A stretch of 64,000 nucleotides of DNA from Nocardia cyriacigeorgica. Lineage in GTDB: Bacteria > Actinomycetota > Actinomycetes > Mycobacteriales > Mycobacteriaceae. The position numbers and the translations under genes are program-made. Positions 51,856 to 59,320 of the stretch are shown one piece after another. Numbering within the stretch: the stretch's first letter is position 1; each line of letters begins with the position of its first letter. The stretch lies in NCBI RefSeq assembly GCF_005863245.1, contig NZ_VBUT01000011.1, positions 186,001-250,000 on the forward strand, given 5' to 3'. Below the pieces are notes generated by a model. The model did not search any database. It worked only from the letters and a program-made list of their open reading frames with translations, and was not told where the DNA came from.

Positions 51856-52000
51856 GTGGTGGCCAGTTCCAGTGGCCTGGGGTTGGGACCTCGGCGAACG
51901 GCACGTCGACCTTGTTCGAGTCGCCATTGTCGTAGGAGACGCGCAGCGACACGTGCGGGCAGCCGTCGCGGCCCAGTTCGGGGTCGCAGGGTTTTTGCAT
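51848..52000 (-). CDS. Small hypothetical protein
   Basis: A 50-residue reading frame (MQKPCDPELGRDGCPHVSLR...) beginning 7 bases after a late motif and overlapping the zinc-ribbon gene. The exact motif spacing is the main support that it is translated. Confidence 0.6.
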   Translation of the reverse strand: MQKPCDPELGRDGCPHVSLRVSYDNGDSNKVDVPFAEVPTPGHWNWPPRA

Positions 52001-52007
52001 GCCCGGC

Positions 52008-52029
52008 ACGGTATGGGCCGGGCATGCAC
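52008..52029 (-). promoter_or_regulatory. Late motif copy 8, upstream of two small genes
   Basis: GTGCAT (one mismatch)-N10-TACCGT on the minus strand, 7 bases before the ATG at 52000. Confidence 0.75.
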
Positions 52030-52033
52030 GCGG

Positions 52034-52441
52034 TTAGTGGTCGAGCATCCAGACGAGGTTGCCGGCGTTGCGTCCGTTGACTGTGGGCTTGCAGATGATT
52101 GCGCGGCCTTCGGAGTCGACCCAGCGGGCGCCCTCGTCGAGGCAGTCCTGGCCGGGCCGGACCGGGAAGTGCGGGTCGACGGGCAGTGGGTCCGGGGTGG
52201 GCGACCAGACATATGCGTCGGTGTGCAGCACGCGCACGCAGTGGGCGGGCTGGCCGTCGGTGGTGTGCCCGATGGTGACATCGGGGGCTGTGGTGCCACC
52301 GCAGTAGTCGCCGTACTGCACGGTTGGACCGGCGGGCGCGGGCGGGGCGGCGGATCCGCTGTCGAATGGGAATGCGCCGGCGGCGGGGCTGGCAAGCGCG
52401 ATGCCAATGGCTGCGACCGCGAGGATGGACGGTAGACGCAT
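52034..52441 (-). CDS. Small secreted protein
   Basis: A 135-residue protein starting MRLPSILAVAAIGIALASPA, a Sec signal peptide with a likely cut after AGA (residue ~23). The mature part is Pro-rich with four Cys (YCGG, HCVRV, DCLDEG, IICK) that could form two disulphides. Secretion from an infected or lysogenic cell is expected; function unknown. Confidence 0.6.
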   Translation of the reverse strand: MRLPSILAVAAIGIALASPAAGAFPFDSGSAAPPAPAGPTVQYGDYCGGTTAPDVTIGHTTDGQPAHCVRVLHTDAYVWSPTPDPLPVDPHFPVRPGQDCLDEGARWVDSEGRAIICKPTVNGRNAGNLVWMLDH

Positions 52442-52537
52442 GAGACGAACCCCCTGGTGGAGTGAGTGATGTGTCCGCATCCCCGACCGATGCGTTCCTC
52501 ATCCTGCTCCGCCAGGGGGCCGTGGGCAACCCTCTGG

Positions 52538-52834
52538 TCAGCGTTTGAACCCGGCGAACCTGGCCTGCATGGCGCGGAAGCTGGCCATCTCGTCTCGTGG
52601 GGTGAACCCTGCCGGGTCGACCTTCGCTTCGGGGTCCGGCTTATAGAGATCCGCGCGCATGTCCGTGAGCTGCTTGCTGTCCATGCCTTCCTCCATCATG
52701 GCCTCGACGATGTCGAGAAGTGCGTGCAGCTCGAGCTGTCGCAGCGGCTGTGTGATCCCGGCGAGAGCGAGCCGGGCACGGATTCGTCGCCAGTTCCTCA
52801 GCGTGACGGCCGCGAGGATGACGACGGCCCGGTA
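52538..52834 (-). CDS. T extension of the tail-assembly chaperone (after -1 frameshift)
   Basis: This frame has no ribosome-binding site of its own. It continues the upstream chaperone in the -1 frame: after GRP the shifted reading is YRAVVILAAVTLRNWRRIRA and ends ...ASFRAMQARFAGFKR. Decoding as G through CCT (52836-52834) and then TAC gives a fusion of about 249 residues. The fused G-T protein is the classic tape-measure chaperone of siphophages. Confidence 0.75.
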   Translation of the reverse strand, partial: YRAVVILAAVTLRNWRRIRARLALAGITQPLRQLELHALLDIVEAMMEEGMDSKQLTDMRADLYKPDPEAKVDPAGFTPRDEMASFRAMQARFAGFKR

Positions 52835-53286
52835 GGGCGGCCGGTGCCCAGCGCCACCACTTCCTTGAGGAGCTCGTCGTAGAACTTCTCGTCGATCGAT
52901 CCGTCGTACGTCCATTCTTTGATGTCGGCGATCGACTTCGCGGAGACGTGGCGGTTCATGAAGTCCTGGAAGTCGCCGCGCCCGGCGCCGGCCTCGCCGA
53001 ACCCAAACACTCCGAGATAGCGGATCGCGGCGGCGGGGGGCCGCTTCACCTGGACCTGCTTGTCCTGGATGGTGATCACGTCGTGCGGCCATACCGGTTC
53101 GGCGTCGTCCTGGGTTTGGACGGTGTTGCCGGTGCTGTCGATGACGTCGACGTCCAGGCGGGCGAGCTCGGCCTTGCGGCGTGCGATCTCCTCCTCCATG
53201 CGTTCGATGGATTCCAAGGAGGTGGCGGCTTCGGCGGACTTGGCGTCGGCGTTGAAATCGTCGTTGCCCGCGGGCGGCTCGAACAT
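52798..53286 (-). CDS. Tail-assembly chaperone, G-like
   Basis: A 162-residue protein starting MFEPPAGNDDFNADAKSAEA with AAGGGG upstream. Charged helices (ARRKAELARLDVDV) and the end GTGRPTGPSSSSRPSR are typical of the short chaperone. It overlaps the T frame, and the -1 shift at the GRP codons explains both products. A canonical XXXYYYZ site is not present; slippage on CGC-CCT is the best candidate. Confidence 0.78.
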   Translation of the reverse strand: MFEPPAGNDDFNADAKSAEAATSLESIERMEEEIARRKAELARLDVDVIDSTGNTVQTQDDAEPVWPHDVITIQDKQVQVKRPPAAAIRYLGVFGFGEAGAGRGDFQDFMNRHVSAKSIADIKEWTYDGSIDEKFYDELLKEVVALGTGRPTGPSSSSRPSR

Positions 53287-53325
53287 GGTTTCCCCTTTTG
53301 TTTGCTGGTGGGAGGTGTATCCGGC

Positions 53326-53347
53326 ACGGTAGAGGCGCCGGGTGCAC
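53326..53347 (-). promoter_or_regulatory. Late motif copy 9, upstream of chaperone genes
   Basis: GTGCAC-N10-TACCGT on the minus strand. The chaperone ATG is 39 bases downstream with a strong AAGGGG site, so this copy drives a leadered mRNA. Confidence 0.75.
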
Positions 53348-53355
53348 GCCTCGGT

Positions 53356-53952
53356 CTACGGAATGACCGGGTAGGCGAAGATGTCGATCTGGGTATCGCC
53401 AGAGGAGATGAAGTTCTCCTGCTCCGGCTGGAACGCAGGCGACGGCGGCGGGGACCATGCATCGCGGACGACGTAGACCGCGGCGCGCAGTTTGATCGTC
53501 TGCCCGGGCGTCAGGACAACGTCGGGCCCGATCGGCGTACCCCGGCTTCCCTGCCGGTTCTCCCACACCCCATAGATCGCATTGGTCTGGTAGAGGCCGA
53601 GGTCGATGCCGCCGGCGTGGCGGGTAGTGAGCATGGTGGTGGCCGGATCTGCTGGCGAGCTTCCGGAGGACCAGCCGCGGCGGGTCTCCACGCCGAACAC
53701 CTTGTTGGCGGTGACGACGATCTGAGTGGCGGAGCGGGTGCAGATCCCGTACGCGTGCTGCGAGATCGGGGTGTCGTTGGTCCAGGCCACGATCAGATCG
53801 TGGATGAGGATCTCGGCGGTGTCGGTGAGCGGGTCGGTGAGACTGCCGGCCGCGGTGCCGGTGGCGACATGTCGCCATTGCAGCCATGGGTGCGGGGACA
53901 CGACACCGTCGGTGGCGTCGAAGTAGGTGGGGTCGATGCAGGGTTGAGTCAC
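53356..53952 (-). CDS. Minor tail protein, paralogue C
   Basis: A 198-residue protein with a GTG start overlapping the preceding stop (GTGA). It shares length and layout with the two genes upstream, including IYGVWENRQG and a beta-rich C-terminus (FISSGDTQIDIFAYPVIP). The third member of a tandem triplet. Confidence 0.6.
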   Translation of the reverse strand: MTQPCIDPTYFDATDGVVSPHPWLQWRHVATGTAAGSLTDPLTDTAEILIHDLIVAWTNDTPISQHAYGICTRSATQIVVTANKVFGVETRRGWSSGSSPADPATTMLTTRHAGGIDLGLYQTNAIYGVWENRQGSRGTPIGPDVVLTPGQTIKLRAAVYVVRDAWSPPPSPAFQPEQENFISSGDTQIDIFAYPVIP

Positions 53953-54542
53953 GGCACAACCTCCAATAGCGGCCCGGCCCACAGGAACAGGCGCGCCCAC
54001 CTGGCGTGGGCCTGGTGCAGCGGCGATGATCCGCCGCGCCAAGAGCCCGGCGTGGTGAGGGTGCATTGGTAGCGGACCTGCACGGTTTCACCGTCGGCGA
54101 CCGCGCCGATCGCGTATCGGCTGGACCAGCCGTCCCAGTCCACGAACAGGCGACCATAGATGGTCTCGTTGAGGATGTTCGGTGTGGTCTTGATGCGGGC
54201 GCCGATGCCGTCGCCGGACGAGATCGGGACCGCGGCGCGCGGCGACGTGCCGACGTCCCAGGAGACGCCGTCTTCGAGGACGATGGTGTTCGGGTTGGAG
54301 GTGACGATCGAGCGGGGTGCGCGCTCGACGACCAGGTGGCAGTTCTGCCACGCGCCGGTGGTGTTGGTCCAGGTGAGATCGACATCGATCACTGGCACCG
54401 GATCCGGCGCCCTCGACACCTCGCCGTCCTTGACCGACTCGGCGAATCGTTCGCTGACGATGCGCGGCAGCCATGCGGCCGACAGGCCGGTGCCGCGGGG
54501 GTTGGAGACCATCCACTCGGATGTACAGATCTGCAGGCTCAT
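53949..54542 (-). CDS. Minor tail protein, paralogue B
   Basis: A 197-residue protein starting MSLQICTSEWMVSNPRGTGL. SNPNTIVLEDGVSWDVG and AHARWARLFLWAGPLLEV match its upstream neighbour, indicating duplication. It overlaps both neighbours by four bases. Confidence 0.65.
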   Translation of the reverse strand: MSLQICTSEWMVSNPRGTGLSAAWLPRIVSERFAESVKDGEVSRAPDPVPVIDVDLTWTNTTGAWQNCHLVVERAPRSIVTSNPNTIVLEDGVSWDVGTSPRAAVPISSGDGIGARIKTTPNILNETIYGRLFVDWDGWSSRYAIGAVADGETVQVRYQCTLTTPGSWRGGSSPLHQAHARWARLFLWAGPLLEVVP

Positions 54543-55153
54543 TGGATCGCCTCATCTTGCTGCGGCACAGCGAACAGCTGCAGCCGGGTCCACCGTGCGC
54601 GGGCTTCGTGGAGAGGCTGGTTACCGCTCGCGTTGTCTGACCACGGGGGCGGTGTCCAGACGTAGCAGCGGTAATGGACGGTCAGGGTGGATCCTGCGGG
54701 TACCGGGTCGGGTAGCCAGATGTCGCTGGAGTGGCTGTCGAGGGTGAGGAACTCGCGGCCGTAATGCGGTTCGGCGACGTTGTTGGTGCCCATGTCCAGC
54801 GACGTGCCCGCCTGCGAGTTCAGCACCCGTGAGGGGTCCGGCACGCGTGGTGTCGCGTCGATCGCTGTCTCCCACGCGTCGCGGAACTGAATCGCATTCG
54901 GGTTCGAGGTGGTGATGCTGCGGTGGGCGCGGGTGATGCGCATCAGCATCCGCGACGGCAGCGGCGAGTCCGAGATCCATGAGGCGGTCAGGTTGATCAT
55001 CAGTTTGCCGGGCAGCCGAGTGGTGCGCGCCAGCGTGCCGTCGCCGACACTGGCGCCAGTGACGTCGGCAACCAGCCGGAACACGCTCCATGGCTCGATT
55101 CCCAGCATGCCGTTGGAGATGCTGAGGTTCCGGTCGACGCATACCTGGGCCAT
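54539..55153 (-). CDS. Minor tail protein, paralogue A
   Basis: A 204-residue protein starting MAQVCVDRNLSISNGMLG at 55153; the motif spacing fixes this start. SNPNAIQFRDAWETAID, YGREFLTLD and ARARWTRLQLFAVP are the blocks shared with paralogue B. It leads the triplet, leaderless. Confidence 0.65.
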   Translation of the reverse strand: MAQVCVDRNLSISNGMLGIEPWSVFRLVADVTGASVGDGTLARTTRLPGKLMINLTASWISDSPLPSRMLMRITRAHRSITTSNPNAIQFRDAWETAIDATPRVPDPSRVLNSQAGTSLDMGTNNVAEPHYGREFLTLDSHSSDIWLPDPVPAGSTLTVHYRCYVWTPPPWSDNASGNQPLHEARARWTRLQLFAVPQQDEAIQ

Positions 55154-55160
55154 ACGCCGG

Positions 55161-55182
55161 ACGGTACGCACGGCCCGTGCAC
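55161..55182 (-). promoter_or_regulatory. Late motif copy 10, upstream of paralogue triplet
   Basis: GTGCAC-N10-TACCGT on the minus strand, 7 bases before the ATG at 55153. Confidence 0.8.
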
Positions 55183-55188
55183 GTCAGC

Positions 55189-55890
55189 TCATTCCGTGGC
55201 TGGGGTCGATTCGGTGGAGAACGTGTCGGTGGCGCGGATCAGCCACACGTGCAGACCTGGGGTGGCGCCGTCCAATTCGCCGATCACCGTGGTCGTGCCG
55301 GAGGACACCACCAGATCGATCGCGGCGCCGGCGGGCAGGTCCAGGGTGCAGGTGACCGGGAACAGGTGGTTTTCGGGTGCGTGGGAGGAGATCGCGCGGA
55401 TCGCGCCGTTGATGCGTAGCGCGATTGCGAGGCCGCCGGTGGTGGCGTTCTTCTTCACTACCGTGCCTATAAGGCCGTACACACCGGATCTGGGGACGAC
55501 GACCTGGGACTGGTTGCCGCCGGGGCTGCCGTCGCTGCGGCCGGCGATGCCCCAGTCGCCGATCGCGTGCTCGGTCGCGTCGAACTCGACCGGTGTCACG
55601 GCGCCGGCGGGCATGGTCTGGTCGGCGACACGTTGCACGTGGATGGTGGGGATCTCGCCTTCGTCGGTGATGGTGTCGGGATCCTGTCCGGCGGGCGGGA
55701 TCCCGGCGAGGGTCACGCATCCGCCGGATACGTGGCAGGCCATGAGGTTGCCGTTGTCGGAGGTGGTGATGGTCCACTCCCCCGCTCGGAGTGCGTCGGG
55801 GTGTTCGGTGTTCTCGACGCGCTGCTGGATGTCGCGGGCCCATTCCTGGTCGTTCCGCGGTGGCGTTTTCTTCTCGGTAGTCCCGGTCAA
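55189..55890 (-). CDS. Minor tail protein
   Basis: A 233-residue protein with a TTG start at 55890, seven bases after AAAGG. The first ~45 residues are charged (KKTPPRNDQEWARDIQQRVE); the rest is beta-rich with jelly-roll-like strands (VVVPRSGVYGLIGTVVKKN). It fits a distal receptor-binding or decoration protein. Confidence 0.62.
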   Translation of the reverse strand: MTGTTEKKTPPRNDQEWARDIQQRVENTEHPDALRAGEWTITTSDNGNLMACHVSGGCVTLAGIPPAGQDPDTITDEGEIPTIHVQRVADQTMPAGAVTPVEFDATEHAIGDWGIAGRSDGSPGGNQSQVVVPRSGVYGLIGTVVKKNATTGGLAIALRINGAIRAISSHAPENHLFPVTCTLDLPAGAAIDLVVSSGTTTVIGELDGATPGLHVWLIRATDTFSTESTPATE

Positions 55891-55901
55891 CGCTGGCCTT
55901 T

Positions 55902-57506
55902 CTATGGGAGCAGTTCGATCGGTGGGGTGACGGCGTCGAAGGTGACCTGCACGTCGCGGGCTGTGCCGGACCAGGACACCTCGACGGTCTTCAGCCGCAT
56001 GAGCCCGGCGAGTTCGCCGGCGTGGACAGCGAACACGCGGCCGGGCACCAGGTCGGCGGTGGTGACCGGGGCGTCTGGGTGCAGGGATGCGCCGGCGGGG
56101 ACTTCGAGGACGTCGCGGATGGCGCCGACTTCGCGCAGGTATTGGCGGGCCGCGGCGGTGATGTTCTCGACCCCGTACAGGTTGTCCAGCGACACCAGCG
56201 CTTGCAGGTGCAGGCCGGCCATCTCGGTGCGCTCGGTTTGCGCCCAGTTAGAGCCCTGCACTCGAACGTCATTGGCAGCCCGCTTTCCGGAGCGCACGCG
56301 GCGCAGACCGACCAGGAAGTCGCAGGCGTCGAGGTGCGCGATCGGGTCATCGGGTTGGTTGCCGAGGATCGGGCGCCCGGCAACGACGGTCCAGGTGAGG
56401 CCGATTCGGACGAGTTCGTCCATGACCTGGTTGAGCATGCGGGTGTCGGCGGTCGTCTTGAAGTTGAATCGCTCCGGAGCGACCGTGGGCAGGAGTTCGG
56501 GTTCAGCGTCGATCTGGTGCAGGCGCAGCATGTCTCGCCACAGGTCGCGTGCGATCGGCGCCGGGTCGAGCCCGGACCAGCGTTGTGTGGTGGGTGTGCG
56601 GGTGTACCACTGGAAGACCGCGACGTCTTTGGCGTCGATGCGGGTGGCGCCGGTCGCCAGCTCGGTGCCGACTTCCTGGATCGGGCCGGACCACACCACC
56701 TCGTCGTCTTCCCACACATCCACCCAGTGCACCCACGGGATGAGTTCGCCAGCGTCGACGGAGTAGGTGTCGATCGAGCAGGGGGTGACCTCGTTGCGGT
56801 CGCGCCGCCAAGAGGCGCTGGTGCTTGCGTTGCATGCGAGTTCACCGACTGGCCGGCCGTCCCAGGTGCGCACCCCGATCGCCAGCCGTGGCGGCGTGTT
56901 CGGCTGGGCAGGCCCGACGCGCGGCGTGGCGAGCATGTCGCTCGTGGTGGTCCACTGCCAGGTCGGTGTCGCGGCCTCGATGTCGTGGTCGGCACGCAGG
57001 TGAGTATCTGCCGACACTGACCAGTCGACGTCGACTTCACCGGCGTTCGCGGCCCGGTTCACCTGGGTTTCTGCGGTCCGATTCCAGGTGGTGGTTCGGG
57101 GCTGAGCCTCGATGTCGTGGTGTTGGGTGGTCTGATCGAAAACGAGGTAGGTGACCGCGGCACCGGGCTGCACCACCTGGGCGAAGGTGGTGTTGGTGAA
57201 GGCCTGCAGCTCGAGCGTGTCCCCGGGGCCGACCGTGACGCCGTTGACGGTGCCGACGGTCGCGGTGTTCACCGTGGCAAGCACGGTGCTGCCGTTCAGA
57301 ACCGCGCGGAACTGCTGGGTCTGAAACGCCGAATTGAACTGCCCGCGAAAGCTGACGTTCCCCACCGCGCCGGCGTCCATCACGAGCTCGTTATCCACGA
57401 TGCTCGTGCCGGGGTATCCGGTGCGGACCGTCCACCCGATCACCTTGACCCAGGTGTTCACGGCAATGCTTTGGGTACCGGATTTGTCCATACCCATCGA
57501 CGTCAC
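55902..57506 (-). CDS. Minor tail protein (baseplate/tail hub-like)
   Basis: A 534-residue protein with a GTG start at 57506. Residues 1-140 are beta-rich. The centre has the ReqiPepy6/Gp37-like pattern of tail hub proteins (PWVHWVDVWEDDEVVWSGPI, then RDLWRDMLRLHQIDAE) and the end has VPGRVFAVHAGELAGLMRLK. Hub proteins close the tail tip. Confidence 0.68.
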   Translation of the reverse strand: MTSMGMDKSGTQSIAVNTWVKVIGWTVRTGYPGTSIVDNELVMDAGAVGNVSFRGQFNSAFQTQQFRAVLNGSTVLATVNTATVGTVNGVTVGPGDTLELQAFTNTTFAQVVQPGAAVTYLVFDQTTQHHDIEAQPRTTTWNRTAETQVNRAANAGEVDVDWSVSADTHLRADHDIEAATPTWQWTTTSDMLATPRVGPAQPNTPPRLAIGVRTWDGRPVGELACNASTSASWRRDRNEVTPCSIDTYSVDAGELIPWVHWVDVWEDDEVVWSGPIQEVGTELATGATRIDAKDVAVFQWYTRTPTTQRWSGLDPAPIARDLWRDMLRLHQIDAEPELLPTVAPERFNFKTTADTRMLNQVMDELVRIGLTWTVVAGRPILGNQPDDPIAHLDACDFLVGLRRVRSGKRAANDVRVQGSNWAQTERTEMAGLHLQALVSLDNLYGVENITAAARQYLREVGAIRDVLEVPAGASLHPDAPVTTADLVPGRVFAVHAGELAGLMRLKTVEVSWSGTARDVQVTFDAVTPPIELLP

Positions 57507-57539
57507 GGTGTACCGCCTATCTGCCGCGCCGGAGCATGC

Positions 57540-57926
57540 TCACGCCGCCAGCGGCGCGTGGGCAACCACGAGCGTGATGAGCGTCAGGGTGTCGCCATTC
57601 GCCACAGGGCGCGGGGTGGTGAGCACGCCGGAGAACAGGAAGTTGCCGCCGCTGGCCGCGTCCCATACCGAGATGTGGGAGATGGTTTCCGTCGCGGTCA
57701 TCGTCCACGGACCGGACATGCTGAGCAGCGCAATCTGACCGCCGGACGCCGCCGCCATCGTGGCCTGCATGCGGGCGGTTACCGCTGACGGCGCACCGGC
57801 CCCGGCCGCGCCGGGATCACCGGTGTGCAGCTTGACGTACAACCCAGGAACCGGCGGCGGGCTGACGCCCCGCAGCCAGTTGAGGGTGGGGTGTGAGACG
57901 TTGGCGACGCTGATACCGACGGCCAT
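57540..57926 (-). CDS. Small tail protein
   Basis: A 128-residue beta-rich protein starting MAVGISVANVSHPTLNWLRG, with GGAAGGGAAG upstream. The pattern ISHISVWDAASGGNFLFSG is common in small actinophage tail proteins next to hub genes. Exact role unknown. Confidence 0.62.
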   Translation of the reverse strand: MAVGISVANVSHPTLNWLRGVSPPPVPGLYVKLHTGDPGAAGAGAPSAVTARMQATMAAASGGQIALLSMSGPWTMTATETISHISVWDAASGGNFLFSGVLTTPRPVANGDTLTLITLVVAHAPLAA

Positions 57927-57928
57927 TG

Positions 57929-58081
57929 CTACTTCCCTTCCTGCACGGCCTCATAGGCCCGGATGTCCTCGACCGTGACGACGGCCGGGTCCTTGCCCGC
58001 CCACTCGGCCACCTGCAACCGGAATGCGCCGTAGGTGACGGTCGCTTCCGCGACAACGTCCAGGCCGTGCTCGACGTTCAT
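57929..58081 (-). CDS. Small protein coupled to minor tail gene
   Basis: A 50-residue reading frame (MNVEHGLDVVAEATVTYGAF...) with an ATGA overlap with the upstream minor tail gene and two bases from the next. Tight coupling is the main support. Confidence 0.6.
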   Translation of the reverse strand: MNVEHGLDVVAEATVTYGAFRLQVAEWAGKDPAVVTVEDIRAYEAVQEGK

Positions 58082-59313
58082 GCGTTCCTCCCGGTGGTCT
58101 CGATCGCGACGGTGTAGTCGAGGCCGGGCGCGGACTGGGCGACCAGTTCCCAGCAGCCCGGCTCCAGTAGCGTGCCGCGCCAGGGTGCACCGGACGGGGT
58201 GCCGATGATCCCGCGCTGACGTCCGCGTGCCCCGGCGATCACTGCGTAGCCGCGGCCGTCGACCGAGTCCGCGATCACGGCCTCGCCGGCGGGCAGGCCG
58301 GTGATCTGGAGGCGGCCGGTGATGTCGCAGTCGCTGACGGATCCGCAGGGCCGCCACCAGAACTGGACGGTCACGTCAGCGGCGCCGGCGGTGACGGTGG
58401 TGGAGACGGCGGTGAGGTCGCAGCTGCTGCCGGTGAGGTCGAGTTGCCATGTGCGGGTCTCGATCTCGCAGACCGGTAGGCAGCCGCCGCACACCGGGAT
58501 CGGGGCGGGGCGGGTGTCGATGATCGCGGGCGGGCATGTGGTCGACAGCAGCTCGGGCAGCTCGCAGGTGCCGGATGCGCAGTCGGGTGCGTGGGCCCAT
58601 TCGATCTGTTCGACGACCTGGCTGTCCCACGCGACCGGCCGGACTGTGGGCGCGGTCCACGCGTAGGGGTCGAGCGCGGTGAGTTCCCAGTCGACACGGA
58701 ACAGGGACGCCTGCTGATGGTCGGCGACGGGGCGGCCCATCACTTCGGTGATGGTTGCGGGCGCGGACAGGATCACCTGGCGGCGGGCGCGCTCGAGGTC
58801 GTCGGCCGTGCCGGATTCTGGGTGCGCGTCGAGGTAGCGCAGCACGGTTGGGGTGCGGGCTGTGCGGAGTTGGCAGTTGAGCCATCGCAGTCCGTAGCGG
58901 GCGCCGCGGTTGGTGCACGCCCAGATCAGCGCCGAGATCGTCAGCGTGCTGTAGGTGTCTCGGTGGCGGCCGGCGACGCCGCCGGAGCAGAGGGAGTCGG
59001 TGACATCAACGGAGATGGGTATGGCGTCGCCGCCGTCGATGGACATCACCCACACGCCATAGAACTCGCGGCTCGCGTCGGTGCCGTTGTACCAGGGGGC
59101 GGTGGTGATGTCCTCGTACGGTGGGTCGCCGAGGTAGTCGCGGAGGCCGGGCCAGCTGTCGTCGTAGCGGACCTGCAGGTTCCGGCACGGCACGCAGGCC
59201 GCCCCGGTGAGGGCGGCGTCGCTGGTGGGTGTGCCGCGCGCGCCGGCGAGTGTGACGACGCGGGAGCTGTTGGCGATCTCCCGGTCGCCGAGTTGCAACC
59301 ATCCTCGGAACAT
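58078..59313 (-). CDS. Minor tail protein, Dit-like, Cys-rich
   Basis: A 411-residue protein starting MFRGWLQLGDREIANSSRVV with AGGAG upstream, immediately after the tape measure, where distal tail proteins lie in siphophages. The centre has DWELTALDPYAWTAPTVRPV, and the C-terminus is beta-rich. Cys pairs are frequent (ACVPCRN, CASGTCELP, CGGCLPVC). Confidence 0.68.
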   Translation of the reverse strand: MFRGWLQLGDREIANSSRVVTLAGARGTPTSDAALTGAACVPCRNLQVRYDDSWPGLRDYLGDPPYEDITTAPWYNGTDASREFYGVWVMSIDGGDAIPISVDVTDSLCSGGVAGRHRDTYSTLTISALIWACTNRGARYGLRWLNCQLRTARTPTVLRYLDAHPESGTADDLERARRQVILSAPATITEVMGRPVADHQQASLFRVDWELTALDPYAWTAPTVRPVAWDSQVVEQIEWAHAPDCASGTCELPELLSTTCPPAIIDTRPAPIPVCGGCLPVCEIETRTWQLDLTGSSCDLTAVSTTVTAGAADVTVQFWWRPCGSVSDCDITGRLQITGLPAGEAVIADSVDGRGYAVIAGARGRQRGIIGTPSGAPWRGTLLEPGCWELVAQSAPGLDYTVAIETTGRNA

Positions 59314-59320
59314 CGCTCTC

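Noticed and set aside
25110..58918. Further GTGCAC sites (25110, 27970, 42290, 58913 and others) as late motifs
   Set aside because: They are inside coding regions and lack TA[C/G]CGT ten bases downstream.
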